Shown here: in pieces, positions 1 to 7,655 of the stretch
Numbering within the stretch: the first letter of the stretch is position 1
Layout: each line of letters begins with the position of its first letter
NCBI GenBank assembly: GCA_002372855.1
Contig: DFIZ01000012.1
Coordinates: forward strand, 1-10,636
Length of the DNA: 10,636 nucleotides
Direction of reading: 5' to 3'
Origin: Bacteroidales bacterium UBA3684
Lineage (GTDB): Bacteria; Bacteroidota; Bacteroidia; Bacteroidales; P3
Notes under the pieces: model-generated
Told to the model about the DNA's origin: nothing
The model's database searches: none
What the model saw: only the letters and a program-made list of their open reading frames with translations
Position numbers and translations under genes: made by a program

Positions 1-10
1 CCGAATTTGA

Positions 11-26
11 CCCCTCTCGGGGGAGG
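11..26. repeat. Short GC-rich palindromic segment at left edge
   Basis: A C-rich run followed by a G-rich run can fold either as CCCC/GGGG around TCTC or as CCTC/GAGG around TCGGGG. Both stems are only 4 bp, so folding is uncertain. It lies 3 bases from the TGAGTGR heptamer array at 29-63. A GC hairpin next to a short tandem array is also seen after der (8961-9084). The sequence to the left is cut off, so its relation to a neighbouring gene cannot be judged. Confidence 0.35.
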
Positions 27-28
27 TT

Positions 29-63
29 TGAGTGAGGAGTGGTGAGTGATGAGTGGTGAGTGG
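29..63 (-). repeat. Tandem heptamer array, five units of TGAGTGR (YCACTCA on minus strand)
   Basis: Five contiguous 7-base units can be read: TGAGTGA, GGAGTGG, TGAGTGA, TGAGTGG and TGAGTGG. On the minus strand the unit is YCACTCA, close to the core of the octamers at 7612-7651 and inside the DUF58 gene (CCACTCAG), so this array is in the opposite orientation to those. It lies upstream of the promoter at 116-123 and is not translated as part of any plausible gene. Its function is unknown. It may belong to the 3' side of a minus-strand gene beyond the left edge, but that is inference. Confidence 0.85.
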
Positions 64-115
64 GGGCGAAGAGAAGATTTTGAAAAAAATATTCTTTTAT
101 GTCAAAAAAAATATG

Positions 116-123
116 TATCTTTG
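116..123 (+). promoter_or_regulatory. Bacteroidota-type -7 box (TATCTTTG) for the secreted propeller gene
   Basis: TATCTTTG matches the TAnnTTTG -7 consensus of Bacteroidota primary-sigma promoters exactly and continues as the frequent TTTGCA. A weak T-rich -33 candidate (TTTT, 95-98) lies 17 bases upstream. Transcription would start at about 130, giving a leader of about 20 bases to the ATG at 150. The in-frame ATG at 99 is upstream of this box and so would not be in the transcript, which supports the start at 150. Confidence 0.65.
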
Positions 124-149
124 CACTTGCATTACAAAACCAAAAATCG

Positions 150-3100
150 ATGTTCACGAAGCGTATAGCAAAGGGATTGCTTTTGACAATCGCACTGGTT
201 GTCAATGTGATTGCCTATGCTCGCAACGACCGCGACACCCTGGGCACAGGCTCCATGGTGCAGTTCACGGAGAACCTTGGGCAGTGGGATTTGCGTGTGA
301 GATACGCTGCGCAGCTCCACAATGCAGCCCTTTTTCTCGAGGTTGACGGCATTACGGTGGCGCTGGGCGAGCCGGCGGTGCATCCCGCTTTGCACAAGGA
401 TGTTCCGCGGCGCCATGCCTACAAGATGCGCTTCCTCGGAGCCTCCCCCACCCTGCCTTCGGGCTACGACCGCCAAGAGGACTACGCCAATTACTACCTC
501 GGCGACGACCCGGGACGTTGGCGCTCTCATGTGTACAGTTATGCTTCGGCCCGCTACGACGGCCTCTATCCCGGAGTTGCGTTGGAGGTCTACGGCGGCA
601 GGAAGGCTTTGAAATACAACTTTATAGTCGATGCCGGAGCCGATGCCACGGCCATTGCGCTGGAGTATGAGGGCGTGGACGGCGTCAGTGTGAACCGCGA
701 GGGCAACCTGGTGGTGAAGACGAGCGTGAGAGACATGGTGGAGCTGAAGCCGTATGTGTATCAGGAAGTTGGCGGTCGGGAGACCGAGGTGGAAAGCCGC
801 TGGAGGGTGAAAAGCAAGGGCAAAAACCGCTGGAAAGTGTGGATAGAGCTTGGCGACTACGACCACGGGCGCGAGCTGGTGATCGACCCGGTGCTGCTTT
901 TCTCCACCTACACGGGTTCGACGGCCGACAACTGGGGCACCACGGCGGCCTACGACTCGGAGAAGAACGTTTACACGGCAGGCCTCGTGTTCGGCTACGG
1001 CTACCCCGTCTCGCTGGGCGCCTATCAGGACACCATCGGCGGCAGCGTGGATGTGGGCATCTTCAAGTTCGACTCCCTGGGGCAGCAGCGCCTCTATGCC
1101 ACCTATCTGGGCGGCGGGTCGGCGGACATGCCGCACAGCCTGTTTGTCAACACCTTCGACGAGCTGATTGTCCTCGGCACCACGGGGTCGGTCGATTTCC
1201 CGACGACGGCCGGCGCCTACCAGGCCCAGCACGGCGGCGGGCAACAGATTGACTACGAGTCCAGTGTCATCCGCTTCGCCAATGGCAGCGACATCTTTGT
1301 CAGCCGCCTGAGCGCCGACGGCAGCCAGCTGCGCGCCTCGACCTACATCGGCGGCAGCGGCAACGACGGCCTGAACTATCGCAACTACTTCAACAACAGC
1401 TATACGACGATGATGATGGGCAACGACTCGCTCTATTACAACTATGGCGACGGCGCCCGCGGCGAACTCATCACCGACAACCTGAACAACGTCTATGTCG
1501 GCAGCACCACCACAAGTGCCGACTTCCCCACCACTCCGGGCAGTGTGCAGCCCTCGGCACCGCTGGGGCAGAACGGTGTGGTTTTCAAGCTGGACCACAA
1601 TCTGCGCACCCTGCTCTGGAGCACCTACCTGGGCGGCGGCAAGGACGATGCCGTATACTCCATCGATGTGGACTCGTCCTACAACCTGCTGGTCTGCGGA
1701 GGCACCAACAGCCTTGATTTCCCCACCACCGACAGCGCGTGGCAGACAAGCTACGGCGGCGGCTCGGCCGACGGCTTTGTGTGCAAAATCTCCTACAACG
1801 GCGACCGGCTGATGGCCTCGTCGTATGTCGGTTTGAGGTTCTACGACCAACTATATTTTGTGCGCGCGGGCAAGCGCGACGAGGTGTTCCTCTTCGGCCA
1901 GACCCAGCCCGTAGGCGCCAGCACCTTCGTCTACAACGCAGGCTACAGCGTCTACAACAGCGGTATGCTGCTGATGCGCATGCGTCCCGACCTGAGCGAC
2001 CGTGTGTGGAGCACCCTCTTCGGCACCCCCGGGCGCATCAACCTCTCGCCCACGGCCTTCGCTGCCGACATCTGCAACCGCATCTATCTGGCGGGCTGGG
2101 GGCGCGACTTTGTGGGCTACGGCAATGTCCAGTGGTACACCGTCGGCACCACGGGTATGGAGACCACCGCCAGTGCGTGGATGGACAGCACCGACGGGCA
2201 GGATTTCTACATCATGTCGATCGATGCCGATGCCAACAATCTGGTCTACGCCTCGTTCTTCGGCGAGATGCACGACCCCACGCAGGCGCGCGGTGGCGGC
2301 GACCATGTGGACGGCGGCACGTCGAGGTTCGACCGCCTGGCCACGCTCTACCAGTCGGTCTGCGGTTCGTGCGGCGGCACGCAGGGGTTCCCCACGACCG
2401 CCAATGCCTGGAGCGACAGCAACAGGGCGAGCAACTGCAACAACGCCCTCTTCCGTTTCAATGTCACGAACGATTTCCCCGTGGCCGAGTTTGTGCCGCC
2501 CACGGCAGGCTGCGCGCCCTACACGGTGAACTTCCACAATACGGGCCGCGGCACGGCTTTCCACTGGGACTTTGGCGACGGAGCCACGTCGACGCAGAAG
2601 AATCCCACGCACACGTACAGCACCGGCGGGCTCTATACGGTAACCCTTGTGGCCACCATGCCGGGAGGCTGCGCCGAGGCCGACACGCAGCGGCACACGG
2701 TGCATGTCATCGGCGACGGCGGATACAGCTTCGCCCCCCTCATAGCCTGTGCGGGTTCGCGCATACAGATAGGCATGCAGCCGCAGATCGGGGCCACCTA
2801 CCAATGGCTCAGCGAGAATGTGAGCGACCAGACGGTGGCCAACCCGTGGGTGAACGAGACGGGCATCTACCTGCTGCGCGTGTCGGCGCCGGGATGCAGC
2901 GAGATGGACACCTTCGAGGTGCAGAACTACACGCTGGTGGACGATGTGACGATAGTCAACATTTCGTGCCACGATTCCGCCGACGGCATCATCACCATCC
3001 GCCTCGGGACGTCCATCGACCCGGACTCTGTCTCTGTCGCCATCGCGCCGGCGGCAACGGGTGCTTTCAACGGCAGAAACTATATTGCAAGCGCACTGGC

Positions 3101-3905
3101 ACCGGGCAACTACCATATCGTGGTGTCGGGCTATGGATGCGTGCACGAACAGGATGTCAGACTGTTGAATCCGGAGCGGCCTGCCTACCGCAAAGAGACC
3201 GGCGGCATACTCTGCAGCGACAGCTGCACGGGGTGGTACAAGCTTTTCTATCAGGACGGCGGACGGGAATTGGACACACTGATGGACGGACTTTGCGCCG
3301 GGACCTACGTCACCGAGCTGGTCTCCAATGGATGCCCGCTGACGGACACCACGGTCATCAGCCGCAGCCACACGCTCGACGGTTTCCATGCCTGGGCCGA
3401 CCGCTCAAGTGTCTATGTGGGCCAGACCATCACCCTCTTCTCCTCCGAGATTGAAGGCGCGACCTACCGCTGGAGCCCCACGACAGATATTGAAGACCCC
3501 ACCGCCGCCAGCACCCACGCCACGCCGACCGACACGCTGGTGTGCTATGTGGTCACGGTTACTTCGCCCGACGGCTGCAAGGCGTCGGACACGGTGTGCA
3601 TAAGGTGCACCGACATCAGCTGCGGCGATCCGGACTATCACATTCCCAATGCCTTCACTCCCAACAACGACGGCGTGAACGACGTGGTCGACTTCTCGAG
3701 TTCCATCCTCACGGAGATACATGTGGCCATATTCAACCGCTGGGGGCAGTGTGTGTATGAGTCCAGCGACCTGAACGACTGCCGTTGGGACGGCACCTAT
3801 CGCAACAATGCCTGCCTGCCGGGGGTGTACACCTACACCTGCCGCATACGATGCCACAATGGCATAGAAAACGAACTGAAAGGCGACATCACACTCTTAT
3901 TGTGA
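150..3905 (+). CDS. Large secreted beta-propeller/PKD protein with gliding-motility (type IX) C-terminal domain
   Basis: About 1251 residues. The start at 150 gives a clear signal peptide (basic MFTKR, hydrophobic stretch, cleavage after AYA near residue 24). An earlier in-frame ATG at 99 would add 17 residues before it and lies upstream of the promoter. Residues ~36-250 begin with FTENLGQW and end near VIDPVLLFSTY, as in the N-terminal domain of Bacteroidota SBBP proteins (DUF7948-like). Residues ~250-770 carry SBBP-type propeller repeats, with recurring TYLGGG/TYIGGS and DFPTT motifs. A PKD domain at ~777-860 has WDFGDG. A Cys-rich stretch at ~930-1160 includes a SprB-repeat-like ISCHDSADG segment. 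Residues ~1162-1251 form a CHU_C-type domain (IPNAFTPNNDGVND, FNRWGQ, WDG, PGVYTY), known as a type IX secretion signal. It is probably secreted or surface-attached. The ligand is unknown, and no catalytic motif is visible. Confidence 0.9.
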   Translation: MFTKRIAKGLLLTIALVVNVIAYARNDRDTLGTGSMVQFTENLGQWDLRVRYAAQLHNAALFLEVDGITVALGEPAVHPALHKDVPRRHAYKMRFLGASPTLPSGYDRQEDYANYYLGDDPGRWRSHVYSYASARYDGLYPGVALEVYGGRKALKYNFIVDAGADATAIALEYEGVDGVSVNREGNLVVKTSVRDMVELKPYVYQEVGGRETEVESRWRVKSKGKNRWKVWIELGDYDHGRELVIDPVLLFSTYTGSTADNWGTTAAYDSEKNVYTAGLVFGYGYPVSLGAYQDTIGGSVDVGIFKFDSLGQQRLYATYLGGGSADMPHSLFVNTFDELIVLGTTGSVDFPTTAGAYQAQHGGGQQIDYESSVIRFANGSDIFVSRLSADGSQLRASTYIGGSGNDGLNYRNYFNNSYTTMMMGNDSLYYNYGDGARGELITDNLNNVYVGSTTTSADFPTTPGSVQPSAPLGQNGVVFKLDHNLRTLLWSTYLGGGKDDAVYSIDVDSSYNLLVCGGTNSLDFPTTDSAWQTSYGGGSADGFVCKISYNGDRLMASSYVGLRFYDQLYFVRAGKRDEVFLFGQTQPVGASTFVYNAGYSVYNSGMLLMRMRPDLSDRVWSTLFGTPGRINLSPTAFAADICNRIYLAGWGRDFVGYGNVQWYTVGTTGMETTASAWMDSTDGQDFYIMSIDADANNLVYASFFGEMHDPTQARGGGDHVDGGTSRFDRLATLYQSVCGSCGGTQGFPTTANAWSDSNRASNCNNALFRFNVTNDFPVAEFVPPTAGCAPYTVNFHNTGRGTAFHWDFGDGATSTQKNPTHTYSTGGLYTVTLVATMPGGCAEADTQRHTVHVIGDGGYSFAPLIACAGSRIQIGMQPQIGATYQWLSENVSDQTVANPWVNETGIYLLRVSAPGCSEMDTFEVQNYTLVDDVTIVNISCHDSADGIITIRLGTSIDPDSVSVAIAPAATGAFNGRNYIASALAPGNYHIVVSGYGCVHEQDVRLLNPERPAYRKETGGILCSDSCTGWYKLFYQDGGRELDTLMDGLCAGTYVTELVSNGCPLTDTTVISRSHTLDGFHAWADRSSVYVGQTITLFSSEIEGATYRWSPTTDIEDPTAASTHATPTDTLVCYVVTVTSPDGCKASDTVCIRCTDISCGDPDYHIPNAFTPNNDGVNDVVDFSSSILTEIHVAIFNRWGQCVYESSDLNDCRWDGTYRNNACLPGVYTYTCRIRCHNGIENELKGDITLLL

Positions 3906-3910
3906 CCTCC

Positions 3911-4714
3911 ATGGCGACGACTCAGAAACAGAAAGAAAAGAAAGACCAGTTCATAGCCCTCTGCGCCGACAGTCTCGAGGCGGCGCGATGGCTGCTGCCG
4001 TTTGCCCGTCGCCTGTCGGAGGATTTCCACAAGGGTATCATCCTTTTCACCTGCAGCGCGGACGGCGACCAATGGGTGGACGAGGTGGAGTGCCCGCACG
4101 TTGTCCTCAAGGGGGACTGGGCGTCGGCCGTCGAAGCCATGCCGGTGGCGTTCAACGTGGTGCTGGCCCTGGTCCCTTGCGACCCCAAGGCCTCGCGCAA
4201 CGCCATGTCAAACCCGAAACAGCTGCTGAAGAATTTCCGCCAGTCGAAGATTGCCTATATGGCTGTGCCCACCGGAGCCACGACGTTCAGCACAGCGCAT
4301 GTTGCCCTCACCCTCGACCACCAGCGCGAAAGCAAGGAGAAGGTCCTCTGGGCGTCCTATATGGCTCGCTTCTGCCACAGCGACATTCAGGTTCTTCATC
4401 TGCCATATACCGACCCGGATTTCCGCAACCGATTGAACAACAATATCCGTTATTTTGAAAAGATATTCAATTCGCTGTCAATAGAATACCATCTGCAGGC
4501 ACTCGAAAGCGGCAGCCAATACGCCCATCCGGACCTCAAGGCCCTGGCCCGTGGCGGCTGCGACCTGTTTATTTCGCTCGTTTCTGATTCGCGCGACCGC
4601 GATTTCCTCGACGCCCTGCTGCCACCGCCACCGCTGCGGCTCCTGCGCTCGGCGGCGGACACCCCCATTCTTTTCGTCAACCAGAGGGACGACCTCTACA
4701 TCATGTGCGATTAA
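3911..4714 (+). CDS. Universal stress protein-like, tandem-domain type
   Basis: 267 residues with no signal peptide or membrane segment, so cytoplasmic. The start is the ATG 5 bases after the upstream stop; the open frame extends further upstream only inside the preceding gene. Two alpha/beta halves can be seen: residues ~10-120 (FIALCADSLEAARWLLPFARRL, ending KIAYMAVPTG) and ~127-267 (VALTLDHQRESKEKVLWASYMARF, then a hydrophobic strand, ending TPILFVNQRDDLY). The length, the tandem layout and the C-terminal P-I-L-x-x-N-x-R-D-D-L-Y motif resemble Bacteroidota universal stress proteins. I do not see a clean G-2x-G-9x-G-[ST] ATP-binding motif, so nucleotide binding is doubtful. The 5-bp gap suggests co-transcription, perhaps translational coupling, with the secreted propeller gene. 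The link is odd functionally and may be only positional. Confidence 0.6.
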   Translation: MATTQKQKEKKDQFIALCADSLEAARWLLPFARRLSEDFHKGIILFTCSADGDQWVDEVECPHVVLKGDWASAVEAMPVAFNVVLALVPCDPKASRNAMSNPKQLLKNFRQSKIAYMAVPTGATTFSTAHVALTLDHQRESKEKVLWASYMARFCHSDIQVLHLPYTDPDFRNRLNNNIRYFEKIFNSLSIEYHLQALESGSQYAHPDLKALARGGCDLFISLVSDSRDRDFLDALLPPPPLRLLRSAADTPILFVNQRDDLYIMCD

Positions 4715-4744
4715 AATATTCGCGACTATATGGATTTTTTTTCG

Positions 4745-4752
4745 TACATTTG
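4745..4752 (+). promoter_or_regulatory. Bacteroidota-type -7 box (TACATTTG) for the lipoprotein/DUF5723 pair
   Basis: TACATTTG fits the TAnnTTTG consensus exactly and continues as TTTGCA, like the box at 116-123. It lies in the AT-rich gap (4715-4818) between the stress-protein gene and the lipoprotein gene. No good TTG-type -33 box is visible at the usual spacing. Transcription would start near 4759, leaving a ~60-base A/T-rich leader. The leader has no Shine-Dalgarno sequence in front of the ATG at 4819, only an A-rich stretch, which is common in this phylum. Confidence 0.6.
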
Positions 4753-4818
4753 CAAATAGTATATACACTCTATTATTATATAACCATTTGAAAAAGAAAT
4801 AATAAAACCTGATACAAC

Positions 4819-6120
4819 ATGAAAAAAAGTACCATTTTAATGACAATTCTTCTCGCTTGCGGAGCATTTGCATCGTGCTTGCGTAGCGATGACCTTGAGA
4901 TGCTGCGTCATCCCATACATGTAACCGGGTCGGTCGACCCGCAGTACGGTGTACCTGTGGCCACCGGCGAAATGAACATCAACGACCTCCTGTCGCACCT
5001 GAGCGCCGAATATCAGGGCATCATTGACGATGATGAGGAGGTTATCACCGTTGAATACCAGACCACCATGAGAGACACCATCCATGCTTTCAGCGAGCTG
5101 TCTTTCACTGGTGCCCCGTCGCACAAAAGCCTCCCGACCAAGGACTTGTCGTGGTTCTCGAAAGACACCACCTTCTACGACACCATCGACATCGACTTCT
5201 TCAACGATGTCGACTTCTACAACCAACTGGAAATGGAGCATATTTGGCTTGACTTGAGAGTGGGCGCCTTCGTCGAGGGCGACACCAGCATTTTCCGCCA
5301 CCTGAAAGGAACCTTCAAAGACCTCGTAATCAAGTATGAGGACCACGACAGTGTCCTCAGGACTTACAGCGGCCTCAATGTCGATCCCATCGTGATTGAG
5401 AATATGGCCGACGGCTTCGAACACGGATTTGAACGCATTGACGTTGCATCCATCGCCAACCGCATGCCCCGCCGCATCATTGCCCAGTACAAGTTCACCT
5501 TCAGTGTCTCGTCGCAGCTTATCACCCAGCAGATGACCAACATGCACTTCGGCGAGATTCTCGACAGCATCCATTCGTCCAGACTTGTCTATTCCGCCGA
5601 CTTCTCCGTCAGCATGCCTCTGAGCATCCTCTTCAACAACCTTTCCTATACCTACGACCTCGACCTCGGCGACGGTCTCTCTTCGGTCAACCTCGACTCC
5701 ATCCTCAGCTCCATCCACGACGGCATTTCTGTCGAAATCGACACTTCCCGCGTCCGTATGGTGTTCGACAACGGCATCCCCGTGGAATTCACCGTCAGCG
5801 CCGTTATGCAGGATGCCAATGGAAACGACCTCATCACCCTCTTCCAGAATGCCAACATTGCATCCGCCAACGTCTCTACCGACCCATCCGGCAATTATGT
5901 GGCCTCCTCCAGCGTCAAAACGCCTGTTGAAACGATGCTTGTCAACAGCGATTTGGACAAACTCGACCGTGCGAAGAATATCCACCTGACGCTGCGCACC
6001 GACACCGACAACAAGCACGTCACCGTGCGCCGTTCCGACTTCCTCAAAATCAAGGCATACCTGCAGGTGAAGCCTTCTGTCGATGTCGACATCCCCATCA
6101 CCGATAACGGAATTCTCTAA
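4819..6120 (+). CDS. Putative surface-exposed lipoprotein of unknown function
   Basis: 433 residues. The N-terminus has MKK, a hydrophobic stretch and FASC, with Cys20 as the likely lipidation site; Cys14 (LLAC) is a less likely alternative. Directly after Cys20 comes L-R-S-D-D-L-E. An acidic S-D-D tract at this point resembles the lipoprotein export signal that sends Bacteroidota lipoproteins to the cell surface (inference). The mature part is rich in Asp, Ser and short beta-type segments, with no catalytic motif I recognise. The N-terminal VDPQYGVPVATGEMNINDLL region is of a kind seen in uncharacterised Bacteroidota lipoproteins. The next gene, a DUF5723-like outer-membrane protein, starts 24 bp after the stop, so the two are probably co-transcribed and may act together in the outer membrane. 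The specific function is unknown. Confidence 0.75.
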   Translation: MKKSTILMTILLACGAFASCLRSDDLEMLRHPIHVTGSVDPQYGVPVATGEMNINDLLSHLSAEYQGIIDDDEEVITVEYQTTMRDTIHAFSELSFTGAPSHKSLPTKDLSWFSKDTTFYDTIDIDFFNDVDFYNQLEMEHIWLDLRVGAFVEGDTSIFRHLKGTFKDLVIKYEDHDSVLRTYSGLNVDPIVIENMADGFEHGFERIDVASIANRMPRRIIAQYKFTFSVSSQLITQQMTNMHFGEILDSIHSSRLVYSADFSVSMPLSILFNNLSYTYDLDLGDGLSSVNLDSILSSIHDGISVEIDTSRVRMVFDNGIPVEFTVSAVMQDANGNDLITLFQNANIASANVSTDPSGNYVASSSVKTPVETMLVNSDLDKLDRAKNIHLTLRTDTDNKHVTVRRSDFLKIKAYLQVKPSVDVDIPITDNGIL

Positions 6121-6131
6121 CCATCAATTCT

Positions 6132-6137
6132 GGAGGA
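6132..6137 (+). promoter_or_regulatory. Strong Shine-Dalgarno (GGAGGA) before the DUF5723 gene
   Basis: GGAGGA lies 7 bases before the ATG at 6145, which is ideal spacing. No other gene here has a comparable site; the rest have A/T-rich or repeat-derived leaders. Bacteroidota generally make little use of Shine-Dalgarno pairing, so the site stands out. It fixes the start codon and may allow independent or high-level translation of the second gene of the pair. Confidence 0.7.
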
Positions 6138-6144
6138 ACACATC

Positions 6145-7611
6145 ATGAAAAAGCATATTTCCCTTATAGCCCTTGCCGTCCTGATGGCAGCCCCCGCCGC
6201 ACAGGCCCAGTTCGACGAGACCAACAATCTCTTCTACCATACCCTGCGCACCCCGCAGTCCACCCTGTACAATCCGGCTTTCTTCCCCACAAACAACACG
6301 TTCTACCTCATGCTCCCCGGTGTCGATTTCCGTTTCGGCAGCCCCCTCGCCCTTAACAGCATCATTTATTACGACCGCCCTAACGAGCGTACCGTCATTG
6401 ACCTCAACAGAATCCTCGAGAGCCTCAACGAAGAGAACTCCTTCCGTCTGGGTGCCGACGTCTCCCTCCTGGGCTTTGGCTTCAGAGTGGGCAATACCTT
6501 CGTCAACTTCCACACCCGTATGGTGAACAACATCTCCCTCGGACTGCCCATCTCCACCATCAGCGCTGTCCTCGAGGGTAACATTGACGAGAACAACGAA
6601 CCCCGTCCCGTCATCGAACTCGTCGACGGCGACATCCTCAACGTAACCTCCTACCTCGAGACCGGCATCGGCGCCGCCCACTATTTCGAACCCATCCACC
6701 TCACCGTGGGTCTCCGTGCCAAATTCCTCTACGGCATCGGCAACGTCCAGACCGACAACACCAAGATTGTCTTCAACACCGACCCCAACCTCGACTCCGT
6801 CTCCGCCTCGATTTTCTACCAGATCCAGTCCGCCACCTTCGCCCCGTACGACACCACCCAGAAAAAATTCGTCCTCAACATCAGCGACATGCTCAGGTTC
6901 GGACAGGCCAACACCGGCCTCTCGTTCGACATCGGTGCCAAATACGACCTCGGCCCCTTCACCTTCTCCCTCGCCATCAACGACCTCTCCACAGGTATCC
7001 ATTGGAAAAACAACGTCAACACCTGGACGCCCTCCGGCGGACAGGGAGTCATCACCTTCAACGGCCTCGATGTCAACACTATGCTCGACAACGGCACCTT
7101 CAACATCGACTCCCTCACCCAGTACCTGAGAGACCAGATTTCCGACATGACGCCCCATCGCGACGACGAAGGCGACTACTGGTTCTCCATCCCCACCAAG
7201 TTCAACGTCGGCGCCAGCTACAGCTTCGCCAAAATCTTCCGCGCCGGCCTCCTCTTCCACGGCCAGCTCGACCGCGGTCTCTTCTGCAAAACTCCCACCC
7301 TCTTCTCCGGCGTCGGTAGCAATGTCGCCAACACCTTCCGTTGGAACACCACCCTCTCCCTCGGTGCCAACCTCTTCAACTGGGCCGAAGTCGTCGTCGG
7401 CAACTCCTTCGTCTCCGACGGGTCCTCCTTCGACGCGCTCAACCCCGGCATTGGCATTGTCCTCACTCCCGCCACCATCGTCCAGGTCTACCTGATGGCC
7501 GACTACCTCAGCTCCTTCTACCTCGTCGAATCCAAGGCCCTCAACCTCAAAGTCGGCTTCAACCTCCTCTTCGGCAAAGGCCACCGCGCCTTCATCACCG
7601 AAGAAGAATAA
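6145..7611 (+). CDS. DUF5723-like outer-membrane beta-barrel protein
   Basis: 488 residues. The start at 6145 is fixed by the GGAGGA site and opens a signal peptide (MKK, hydrophobic core, cleavage after AQA near residue 21). The mature start, with [25 protein letters not shown], and the many alternating amphipathic strands ([50 protein letters not shown]) fit the DUF5723 family of Bacteroidota outer-membrane proteins. A GXGXX-like [12 protein letters not shown] segment in mid-protein is typical of such barrels. It follows the putative lipoprotein by 24 bp, so a lipoprotein/barrel complex is plausible but not shown. Codon use turns strongly towards C-ending codons in this gene and stays so to the end of the window. 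Its role is unknown. The stop is followed directly by the octamer array at 7612. Confidence 0.8.
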   Translation: MKKHISLIALAVLMAAPAAQAQFDETNNLFYHTLRTPQSTLYNPAFFPTNNTFYLMLPGVDFRFGSPLALNSIIYYDRPNERTVIDLNRILESLNEENSFRLGADVSLLGFGFRVGNTFVNFHTRMVNNISLGLPISTISAVLEGNIDENNEPRPVIELVDGDILNVTSYLETGIGAAHYFEPIHLTVGLRAKFLYGIGNVQTDNTKIVFNTDPNLDSVSASIFYQIQSATFAPYDTTQKKFVLNISDMLRFGQANTGLSFDIGAKYDLGPFTFSLAINDLSTGIHWKNNVNTWTPSGGQGVITFNGLDVNTMLDNGTFNIDSLTQYLRDQISDMTPHRDDEGDYWFSIPTKFNVGASYSFAKIFRAGLLFHGQLDRGLFCKTPTLFSGVGSNVANTFRWNTTLSLGANLFNWAEVVVGNSFVSDGSSFDALNPGIGIVLTPATIVQVYLMADYLSSFYLVESKALNLKVGFNLLFGKGHRAFITEEE

Positions 7612-7651
7612 CCTACTCACCTACTCAGCCACTCAGTAACTTAGCAACTCA
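7612..7651 (+). repeat. Tandem octamer array, five units, filling the region before der
   Basis: Five contiguous 8-base units: CCTACTCA, CCTACTCA, GCCACTCA, GTAACTTA and GCAACTCA. Allowing for the divergent fourth unit, they share the core NNNACTCA. The array begins at the base directly after the TAA of the DUF5723 gene and ends 4 bases before the der ATG, so it makes up nearly all of the 44-bp intergenic region. No promoter or Shine-Dalgarno sequence is visible here. Der is therefore probably transcribed by read-through, with the repeat as its ribosome-loading leader. The unit matches the octamers inside the DUF58 gene in sequence and orientation. Confidence 0.9.
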
Positions 7652-7655
7652 TAAA

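Noticed and set aside
132..3389. Two long antisense open frames (132-1850 and 1851-3389) opposite the propeller gene
   Set aside because: They mirror the GC-rich codon structure of the sense gene. The translations are Val/Ala/Gly/Arg-rich without recognisable domains, and the sense frame has clear domain motifs throughout.
1739..3454. 571-codon + frame overlapping the propeller gene in another phase
   Set aside because: Its His/Arg/Gln-rich translation lacks domains and arises from the third-position GC bias of the real gene.
4715..4744. Terminator after the stress-protein gene
   Set aside because: There is a T run (about 4735-4742) but no stable stem before it; AATATT and CGCG do not form a convincing hairpin.
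6124..7620. 498-codon antisense open frame opposite the DUF5723 gene
   Set aside because: Its Glu/Val/Gly/Asp-rich low-complexity translation is what C-ending sense codons produce in reverse. The sense strand has a signal peptide, a Shine-Dalgarno site and family features.
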